From assembly GCA_014379885.1 (NCBI GenBank), contig JACMKW010000049.1, positions 1 through 13,859 of the forward strand: a stretch of 13,859 bases of DNA, written 5' to 3'. Under the pieces are notes generated by a model. The model was not told the origin of the DNA, searched no databases, and was given only the letters and a program-made list of their open reading frames with translations. The DNA is from Rhizobacter sp. Its GTDB lineage: Bacteria > Pseudomonadota > Gammaproteobacteria > Burkholderiales > Burkholderiaceae. Shown here piece after piece: positions 6,373-13,859 of this stretch; the stretch's first letter is position 1; the number at the start of each line of letters is the position of its first letter. Both the position numbers and the translations under genes were made by a program.

Positions 6373-7515
6373 TCAGAACGGCATCAGCTTCAGGTTGAAC
6401 ACCCGCTCCACCAGCCACACGGCTGCGAGGGCGGCAATCAACAGCGAGCCGCCCACGAAGATCAGCCGCTGATAAACCCAGTGCGCACGCAGGCTGTAGG
6501 CCAGTGGCAGGAACACGGCCACGATGGCGAGCTGCCCACCTTCCACACCCAGGTTGAAGCCCACCAGCGCCAGCAGCAGCGCACTCTGTGGCAAGCCCAG
6601 ATCGGCCAGCACACTGGCGAAGCCAAAGCCGTGGATCAGCCCGAAACAGAACGCCACCACCCAGCGCCGCCCATGCACCAACGGCCACACGTTGTTGAGC
6701 GCGGCCAACACCACCGAGGCGGCAATGGCCGACTCGACCCAGCGCGAAGGCAGCGAGATCAGCCCCAGCGTGGCGAGCGATAGCGTGATCGAGTGGGCCA
6801 CGGTGAAGGCGGTGACGATCTTGGCCACTTCCCAGAACGATTGTTTGAAGCTGCTGGCCGCTTCCCAGCGCGGCTTGTGCCACACCAGCACCGCGGGCAG
6901 CAGCAGCGAGAGCAGGAACAAGATGTGGTCGAAGCCGATCCAGATGTGCCACACACCTTCGCCCGCATAGGCGATGAACTGCGAAAACAGGCTGGTCTCT
7001 TTCAGCTCGAAGTTTTGCTGCCGCGCTTCGGGGCCGAAGATGGCCGTGCGCGTCTGGCCCAGTGCGTTCAGGTTGAGCAGGCCGCGGTGTTGTGGGTCGA
7101 GGTCGGAGAACAGGCTGTAGGTGAGGCCCAGCTGTTTGTGGGGCACCTGGGGGCAGCTCACCTTGAGTATGAGCACGCTGTAGGCGCCATCGGTGTGCCG
7201 GTCGACGAGTTGTTGCGGCACGTCGATGCTGCAAGCCGCGCCGTCACTCTGGATGGCCAGCCGCGCCGCCGCGTAGGCTGCGATCTCGGCATGCTTGGCT
7301 CGTGTCTCGCCCCAGGTGATGCGGCCGTCGCCGTCGGCGTCGAGGCCGATCGCGAAGTCGAGGTCTCGCAGGGCAATGTCCCAGTGGCCGCTGACACCGG
7401 CCTCGGTGACTTGCAGGCTCAGGTAGCTGTCGGACGGTTTGTGGGCCTGCGCGGCGTGCATGCCGCACACAGCGATCAGCAAGACGAGCAGGGTCGCGAT
7501 GAACCGGGTGCGCAT
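6373..7515 (-). CDS. HupE/UreJ-family membrane protein with periplasmic EF-hand-like domain
   Basis: This 380-residue protein has a signal peptide at residues 1-24 ending AAQA, so the mature chain would start with His25. A periplasmic domain (about 25-180) carries DADGDGRITWGE at 59-70, an exact 12-residue EF-hand loop (Asp59, Asp61, Asp63, Ile66, Glu70). From about 185 come six or seven membrane segments. They hold the family marks HIWIGFDHILFLLSLLLP (His190, Asp196, His197), TAFTVAHSITLS (His241) and FGLIHGFGFASVL (His295). HupE/UreJ proteins are linked to nickel or related metal uptake for hydrogenase and urease; this larger version with an N-terminal periplasmic domain is common but uncharacterised, and no hydrogenase or urease gene is here. 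The ATG at 7515 overlaps the stop of the upstream TPR gene as TGATG, implying coupled translation. The frame is open to 7587 but that stretch belongs to the TPR gene. Confidence 0.9.
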   Translation of the reverse strand: MRTRFIATLLVLLIAVCGMHAAQAHKPSDSYLSLQVTEAGVSGHWDIALRDLDFAIGLDADGDGRITWGETRAKHAEIAAYAAARLAIQSDGAACSIDVPQQLVDRHTDGAYSVLILKVSCPQVPHKQLGLTYSLFSDLDPQHRGLLNLNALGQTRTAIFGPEARQQNFELKETSLFSQFIAYAGEGVWHIWIGFDHILFLLSLLLPAVLVWHKPRWEAASSFKQSFWEVAKIVTAFTVAHSITLSLATLGLISLPSRWVESAIAASVVLAALNNVWPLVHGRRWVVAFCFGLIHGFGFASVLADLGLPQSALLLALVGFNLGVEGGQLAIVAVFLPLAYSLRAHWVYQRLIFVGGSLLIAALAAVWLVERVFNLKLMPF

Positions 7516-8699
7516 CAGTTGCTGCCCTTCAACTGACGGACGAGCGACTGCAAGGCCACACTTTCGATGCGCGAGCTGGCCATCCACAGCAGCACCGGCT
7601 CGGCGGCGGCGGGCTGCTTGGCGGCGAGCGTGGCTTCGAGCAGCACGCGCGCGTCGGCAGGCTCACGCTGCACCGCGTAGTTCTTGCCTGCCAGCGCCAG
7701 CGCACGTGGCGCTTCGCCCAGCACGGCCAGGGCAAAACGGGCTTCTTCTTTTTCGTGCACGTTGTCGCCGCGCAGGCGCGCTGCGTCAAAGCGTGCCGTG
7801 AGGTCGTTTTGCCAGGCAGCCAGTGCCGGGTCGTTCGATGCTTTGGCGGCCAGCGCCAGGCGCAGCAGCAGCAAGTCGGAGCGCGCCTTGTCTTTCAACA
7901 GCACCAGCACCTCGGCGGGACGTTTGCGGTCAAGCAGAAAGTCGGCGTAGGCGGCCAGCAGATAGCCGTCGGTGATGTTCAATGCCAGCGCACGGCGGTA
8001 GGCGGCTTCAGCGTCGGCGTGTCGGCCACGGCGGTCTTCGGTTTCGGCCAGGCGCGTCAGGGCCCAGAGCTGTTCTTCGGGGCTGGCTTGTGGGTTGTCG
8101 GCCAAGGCCTTTTGCAGGGCCGACGCCGCAGCCGTGGCCTGGCCGGTCAGCGAGTCCACCTGCGCTTGGCAGGCGCTGCCGATCAGCGGGGTGGCGAGCT
8201 TGGCCATTTGTTCGCAGGCGCGCCGCGCGCCGGTGTAGTCGGCCTGCACCAGGCGGATGGCCGCTTGCCAGGCCCAGGCTTCACCGTCTTGAGGGTCTTG
8301 CTGCGCCGCAGCGCTCAGGTCGGCCAGCGCGGCGTCGAACTGGTGGCTGAACTGCAGCACGATGGCCCGCATCACCCGCACCGGAGCCGGCGGGTTGGGT
8401 TCGGCCCACCATGGCCCCAGGGCAGCCTGCGCGTAACCGATGTAACGAGGGTCGCCCTCGGCCGCCACTTCTTCGTAGTAGCGCCGGGCCAGGCGCACGG
8501 CGGCTTCTGCGTCGTTGGGGTTGCGCGCCAACTCGGTGCGCAACTGGCGCAATTCGCGCATGCGGGGGTCGGCGGCGCGGGCTGGCAGCACCTCCAGCAC
8601 CTCGGTGTCGGAGGTCGGGGTGAAGGGGGCGGCGGTCGCTGGGCCACCGGCAAGCGGCGCCAGCAGCAGGGCGAGGCGAAAGAAGTCGGCGGTGCGCAT
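7515..8699 (-). CDS. Exported TPR-repeat protein, first gene of the hupE-like operon
   Basis: This 394-residue protein has an N-terminal signal peptide (hydrophobic core FFRLALLLAPLAGG, likely cut after ATA or TAA near residue 24) and no later membrane segment, so it should be periplasmic. From about residue 50 the chain is almost all helix pairs with TPR-type spacing. ELARNPNDAEAAVRLARRYYEE, HQFDAALADLSAAAQQDPQDGEAWAWQAAIR, and RHADAEAAYRRALALNITDGYLLAAYADFLL are the clearest repeats. TPR proteins hold partners together, and the coupled downstream gene suggests its partner is the HupE-like protein or a process it supports. The start at 8699 lacks a good ribosome binding site, but the signal peptide fits it exactly. 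A TTGACA on this strand at 8769-8774 may be a -35 box; I see no good -10 at the right distance. Confidence 0.85.
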   Translation of the reverse strand: MRTADFFRLALLLAPLAGGPATAAPFTPTSDTEVLEVLPARAADPRMRELRQLRTELARNPNDAEAAVRLARRYYEEVAAEGDPRYIGYAQAALGPWWAEPNPPAPVRVMRAIVLQFSHQFDAALADLSAAAQQDPQDGEAWAWQAAIRLVQADYTGARRACEQMAKLATPLIGSACQAQVDSLTGQATAAASALQKALADNPQASPEEQLWALTRLAETEDRRGRHADAEAAYRRALALNITDGYLLAAYADFLLDRKRPAEVLVLLKDKARSDLLLLRLALAAKASNDPALAAWQNDLTARFDAARLRGDNVHEKEEARFALAVLGEAPRALALAGKNYAVQREPADARVLLEATLAAKQPAAAEPVLLWMASSRIESVALQSLVRQLKGSN

Positions 8700-8925
8700 G
8701 GGCGGGGGCGAAAGCGAGCGCGGATGGTAGCAACTGGGTCACGTTTCGCAGAGAATGCGCGCCGGCCCTGTCAACGGATTTGGCGGCACGCCGTTTTGGC
8801 TAGGTCAGCTTCGTTTATGCCGCACGGCGTGGGGCTGATTCCGACACGGCGAGCTCTGAAAGCTGTTGTGCAAGCTGTACCGGAATGACAGGCCAGTGCT
8901 GTATCAATCTACCAAGGAAACCCTT

Positions 8926-9126
8926 ATGAGCAAGCTTCTCTCGACCCTGATCGTTGCCGCATTCGCCCTCACCGGCATCAGCGCCCAAGCCGCTTCACAC
9001 GCAGGTGCTGCCCCCATGAAGGCCAGCGCTCCGGCTGCTGCTGCCAGCGATGCCAAGAAGGCCAAGATGGAAAAGAAGGAAAAGGCCGCCGCCAAGGCCG
9101 AGAAGAAGGAAGCCGAGAAGAAGTAA
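8926..9126 (+). CDS. Small secreted Ala/Lys-rich protein
   Basis: This 66-residue product has a clear signal peptide, MSKLLSTLIVAAFALTG, cut likely after SAQA near residue 22. The mature part of some 44 residues is Ala, Lys and Glu only for long runs (KKAKMEKKEKAAAKAEKK and so on) and would be a charged helix or disordered chain in the periplasm. Very similar low-complexity small exported proteins are common in Burkholderiales, where they are annotated as hypothetical or acid-shock-like; I cannot assign a function. The ATG at 8926 is preceded by AAGGAAA; the frame is open to 8866 but the signal peptide fixes the start. The gene is a complete single-gene unit ending in a strong intrinsic terminator, and is divergent from the TPR gene. 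Confidence 0.85.
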   Translation: MSKLLSTLIVAAFALTGISAQAASHAGAAPMKASAPAAAASDAKKAKMEKKEKAAAKAEKKEAEKK

Positions 9127-9144
9127 TTCTTCCGCTTCGCATGC

Positions 9145-9176
9145 AAAGGGCAGGAGCCAGTCTCCTGCCCTTTTTT
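9145..9176 (+). terminator. Strong intrinsic terminator
   Basis: GGGCAGGAG and CTCCTGCCC form a perfect 9-bp stem with a CCAGT loop, followed by six T. The AAA before the stem can pair with the first three T. It lies 18 bases past the small Ala/Lys-rich gene. It is the only classical Rho-independent terminator I see in the window. Confidence 0.95.
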
Positions 9177-9282
9177 CATGGGGCTCGGCTATGGGCGTAC
9201 TGTGCCCAGTCAAGCGAGCCGGCCGGGCGCAGTGCAGACTGGCGCTCCAGAGCTTGACGTGACGTTGCCAGGAGATCCGGGC

Positions 9283-9498
9283 ATGGGCGGTTTCAAAGCA
9301 AGCGGGGCCATGCGCATCGGCATAGTGACGGGTTGAGGTGACGCCCCAGGCCTGAACGCGGTGATTCGTGCCGTCACCAAGTCGCTCATTCACCAATGCG
9401 GCGCCGAGGTGCTGGGCATCGAAGACGGTACCTGGGCCTGATCGAGCGCCGCGTGCGCGCACTCGGCTGGCAAAGACGTGAGCGGCATCATCTTGCAG
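9283..9498 (+). pseudogene. Remnant of a 6-phosphofructokinase gene (N-terminal about 70 residues)
   Basis: From ATG 9283 (or 9310), behind an intact AGGAGA, the frame reads MRIGIVTG-stop-GDAPGLNAVIRAVTKSL and then GAEVLGIEDG. This is the nucleotide-binding start of phosphofructokinases (consensus TGGGD-PGLNAVIR). The second Gly of TGGGD is a TGA at 9334-9336, one base from GGA. After EDG the match carries on only in another frame as YLGLIERRVRALGW (9429-9470), so a base has been lost near 9428. An extra base near 9471 brings back the first frame, which reads KDVSGIILQ, the next conserved block of the family. The match stops near 9498 and CBS-domain sequence follows. With one nonsense change, two frameshifts and the loss of over three quarters of the gene, it cannot make an enzyme. 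Many phosphofructokinases of this look use pyrophosphate; that cannot be told from this part. Confidence 0.85.
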
Positions 9499-9702
9499 TT
9501 CCATGCGCTCAAGGGTGATGCCACCAAGACGCAGGCGTGGCAGTTGTGCACCTACAAACCGATCTGCGTGACGCCCGACACTGCGGTGGTCGAGGTGGCG
9601 AGGAAGATGGTCGAAAACAAGATTCACCACGTGGTGGTGACCGAGGGCGGCACGATCAGCGGTGTGGTGTCGTCGCTTGATTTCGTGAAGACGTTTCTTT
9701 GA
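9499..9702 (+). pseudogene. C-terminal remnant of a CBS-domain protein
   Basis: Downstream of the phosphofructokinase remnant, and in its first frame, the chain reads FHALKGDATKTQAWQL, then CTYKPICVTPDTAVVEVARKM and VENKIHHVVVTEGGTISGV, ending VSSLDFVKTFL. This is one whole CBS domain (V-x-P-D-T-x-V-x-E-x-A-x-x-M ... I-H-H-x-x-V ... G-x-x-S-S-L-D) preceded by what looks like the tail of a first CBS domain. Stand-alone CBS proteins normally hold two such domains in some 130-150 residues, so the first half is missing. A GTG at 9478 could start a 74-residue product, but it lies inside the phosphofructokinase part and has no ribosome binding site. The frame itself is undamaged, so a fused or short product cannot be fully excluded. 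It converges on the VIT gene with a 29-base spacer. Confidence 0.7.
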
Positions 9703-9731
9703 GCGCTGAGCGCGGCGAAGCAACCAGCGCG

Positions 9732-10427
9732 TCAGACCACCGTACCGAAGAGTGCCCCCACCCCGGCGGTGATGGCCATGGCGATCGCGCCCCAGAAGGT
9801 CACGCGCCAGGCGCCCGTCAGCATGCTGGCGCCACCGGCGCTTGCCGCCGTGGCGCCAAGCAGCGCCAGAAACACCAGCGAGCTCGTCGACACCCACGGG
9901 ATGAGCTGGGTGGCGGGTGAAAGCGCCGTCACTGCGATTGGCAGCACCGCCCCTACGGCAAAGCTGGCGGCCGAAGCCAACGCAGCCTGGATCGGGCGTG
10001 CACTGAACATGTCGGAGATGCCCAGCTCGTCGCGTGCGTGCGCACCGATCGCATCGTGCGCCATCAACTGGGTGGCCACCTGGTCGGCCAGTTGGGTATT
10101 GAGCCCGCGCGCCACATAAATGCCGGCCAGCTCGCGGTGTTCGCCCGGGCCGTCGGCGGCCAGTTCGGCTCGCTCCTTGGCGAGATCGGCCTTTTCGGTG
10201 TCGGCCTGCGAGTGCACTGAAACGTATTCACCTGCTGCCATCGACATCGCACCCGCCGCCAGCCCGGCCACACCGGCCACGAGGATGGCGCTGTGGCTGG
10301 CGTTCGACGCTGCCACACCGAGCACCAGGCTGGCGGTGGAAACGATGCCGTCGTTGGCGCCCAGCACGGCGGCGCGCAGCCAGCCGATGCGGTCGGTGCG
10401 GTGTCTTTCTCGGTGGCGGTGGGGCAT
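9732..10427 (-). CDS. VIT1/CCC1-family membrane transporter
   Basis: This 231-residue integral membrane protein belongs to the vacuolar iron transporter family, whose members move Fe(II) or Mn(II) out of the cytosol. The N-terminal membrane helix holds WLRAAVLGANDGIVSTASLVLGVA (16-39), the signature of the family. The second helix ends SMAAGEYVSVHSQADTEKADLAKERAEL (62-89), with the Gly-Glu-Tyr and acidic residues that bind metal in plant VIT1. A cytosolic helix pair (about 76-135) follows, then three more membrane helices to the C-terminus, the last one ending right at the stop. The length is normal for bacterial members. The start at 10427 lacks a good ribosome binding site, but MPHRHRERHR as a His/Arg-rich N-tail is common here. 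It lies 66 bases after the stop of a same-strand small membrane protein, possibly its operon partner. Confidence 0.93.
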   Translation of the reverse strand: MPHRHRERHRTDRIGWLRAAVLGANDGIVSTASLVLGVAASNASHSAILVAGVAGLAAGAMSMAAGEYVSVHSQADTEKADLAKERAELAADGPGEHRELAGIYVARGLNTQLADQVATQLMAHDAIGAHARDELGISDMFSARPIQAALASAASFAVGAVLPIAVTALSPATQLIPWVSTSSLVFLALLGATAASAGGASMLTGAWRVTFWGAIAMAITAGVGALFGTVV

Positions 10428-10493
10428 GGCGGGCGAAGGTGGAACGACAGGGCCGCAGTATGGCTGCCCAGCGTTCTCAGGCCCAGCGGGCGA

Positions 10494-10916
10494 TCAGGGG
10501 GCCAGGTGTGTGCGCCACAAGGCGCGAAGCGCGCTCATCGGGCGCCTTGGCGCCGCGCCTTCCGGGTGCAGGCTCGCAACAGCAGGAACATCGGGCACCG
10601 GTTGCGGGCGGCGGCTCAGAAGCCACGCAATGCCGTGCGTCAGCATCCACGATGCGGCCACGAACAAACCCATGCCGGCAACGGCAAACAGCACGAGCAG
10701 TGCGCCGTGCACCCATTCATCGCTGAGTGCTGAAAACACCATGGCTGCAACGGCTGCCACAAAGCCTGCACGCAGGCTGTCCTTGGGGCCCAGCATGCCA
10801 CCCAGTGCCAGTGCGTAGCAGGCCACGAAGAGCCATGCGAGCACCATCTGTGCGAGGCCCAGATGGTTGAGGGTGAGCAGGATGCCGTCCATGACCAGAG
10901 CATAGACACAGAGCAT
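10494..10916 (-). CDS. Small membrane protein of unknown function
   Basis: This protein has 140 residues, or 132 if it starts at the second Met (10892); neither start has a clear ribosome binding site. About four hydrophobic helices are visible: roughly 9-20, 23-42, 48-64 and 70-98. A cytosolic Arg/Pro-rich tail of about 40 residues follows (RRPQPVPDV ... RRPMSALRALWRTHLAP). I do not recognise the family. The region LFVACYALALGGMLGPKDSLRAG looks like a loop after a membrane helix, with a PKD-type turn. Upstream, 16 bases before the 10916 start, is a 15-bp palindrome that may be its operator. It lies on the same strand as the VIT transporter gene 66 bases downstream and is divergent from the sensor kinase. 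The gene reads in a steady coding style along its length, so I take it to be real. Confidence 0.65.
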   Translation of the reverse strand: MLCVYALVMDGILLTLNHLGLAQMVLAWLFVACYALALGGMLGPKDSLRAGFVAAVAAMVFSALSDEWVHGALLVLFAVAGMGLFVAASWMLTHGIAWLLSRRPQPVPDVPAVASLHPEGAAPRRPMSALRALWRTHLAP

Positions 10917-10932
10917 GGTGCGTGCGTGTCAG

Positions 10933-10947
10933 ACAACGCCGCGTTGT
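10933..10947. promoter_or_regulatory. Palindrome with ACAAC/GTTGT arms upstream of the small membrane protein gene
   Basis: ACAACGC and GCGTTGT are perfect 7-base arms around one C. The site lies 16 bases upstream of the leftward gene that starts at 10916, in the spacer it shares with the rightward sensor kinase. The outer arms share ACAAC...GTTGT with the palindrome at 1529-1546, but the gap between them differs (5 bases here against 2 there), so a common regulator is doubtful. Confidence 0.35.
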
Positions 10948-11132
10948 GCAGTTCCACCGACATGAGGGGAGTGCACGAGGGTGTGTTGGCAACGGCTTCA
11001 TTGTGCGCACCACACCGGTGTGAGAAAGCTCTCGCCCGGGCGCTCTGTTACCAGCGGCTCGGGTATTCGCAGAGCCCCTCGAACGAGGTGTTGTAATCGG
11101 TTTGACCAAGGTCTCGGCGAGGGCGGAGCAAC

Positions 11133-13859
<2,727 letters not shown>

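Noticed and set aside
5466..6398. Open plus-strand frame of 310 codons opposite the dienelactone hydrolase
   Set aside because: It is a shadow of the minus-strand gene, which has a complete catalytic triad, a Tat signal and a good ribosome binding site.
8769..8774. TTGACA on the minus strand as promoter of the TPR gene
   Set aside because: It is a perfect -35 hexamer, but no TATAAT-like hexamer lies 16-18 bases downstream, so I mention it only within the gene entry.
8787..8831. Inverted repeat CACGCCG ... CGGCGTG in the spacer before the small Ala/Lys-rich gene
   Set aside because: Seven GC-rich bases with a spacer of some 30 bases are expected by chance in this composition, and the repeat matches no promoter element.
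7755..8888. Open plus-strand frame of 377 codons opposite the TPR gene
   Set aside because: Gly, Val, Gln and Arg runs are typical of an antisense frame. The minus-strand TPR gene has a signal peptide, repeats and coupled translation with the next gene.
9334..9336. TGA in the phosphofructokinase remnant read as selenocysteine
   Set aside because: The position is a conserved Gly of the nucleotide-binding loop, there is no reason for a Sec there, and frameshifts further on show that the gene is dead.
11077..11088. Palindrome CCTCGAACGAGG upstream of the kinase
   Set aside because: Arms of only five GC-rich bases with no second copy nearby. No convincing -35/-10 pair could be placed around it.

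Overview
The window is GC-rich throughout (about 65% by eye). Its gene content and protein style point to a betaproteobacterium of the order Burkholderiales (Rubrivivax/Leptothrix/Methylibium-like). This placement is an inference from protein families, a REP-type intergenic repeat and codon choice, not from a marker gene. I see no rRNA, tRNA, CRISPR array, transposase, integrase or phage gene.

Layout. 1-1050 (+) is the 3' part of a glycerate 2-kinase/hydroxypyruvate reductase-type gene (MOFRL family). It converges on and overlaps an SRPBCC gene (1019-1444, -). A DUF1579-like gene (1571-2062, +) is transcribed away from the SRPBCC gene, and a perfect 18-bp operator-like palindrome lies between them. 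2177-2734 (+) encodes a small protein with two AP2-like segments. 2957-3952 (+) is a Tat-exported serine hydrolase lipoprotein. It converges on a VOC/glyoxalase-like gene (4063-4431, -), which is divergent from a glutathione S-transferase (4650-5273, +). A REP-like stem-loop separates the GST from a convergent Tat-exported dienelactone hydrolase (5367-6257, -).

6373-8699 (-) is a two-gene operon: an exported TPR protein followed, with a TGATG stop/start overlap, by a HupE/UreJ-family membrane protein whose periplasmic domain carries a textbook EF-hand loop. 8926-9126 (+) is a small secreted Ala/Lys-rich protein with a strong intrinsic terminator. 9283-9702 holds a decayed locus: the N-terminal part of a phosphofructokinase with a nonsense mutation and two compensating frameshifts, joined to the C-terminal part of a CBS-domain protein. 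9732-10427 (-) is a VIT/CCC1-family metal transporter, preceded on the same strand by a small membrane protein (10494-10916).

From 11133 to the right edge (+) runs a large hybrid sensor histidine kinase (dCache-like sensor, TM, HAMP-like, PAS, HisKA, HATPase, linker, REC) that is still open at the edge. Its codon use changes abruptly inside the protein. In-frame GGA glycine codons are 0 of 36 before the end of the HisKA domain and 10 of 35 after it. This suggests a chimeric gene built by recombination.

Much of the window is ordinary chromosomal housekeeping and detoxification (GST, VOC, dienelactone hydrolase, serine hydrolase). The items most worth a second look are the chimeric kinase, the double AP2-like protein, the PFK-CBS pseudogene fusion, the EF-hand HupE/TPR pair and the ACAAC/GTTGT palindromes. 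No stretch longer than about 300 bases lacks a gene or gene remnant. The largest gaps (4432-4649, 8700-8925, 10917-11132) are promoter-type spacers between divergent genes.
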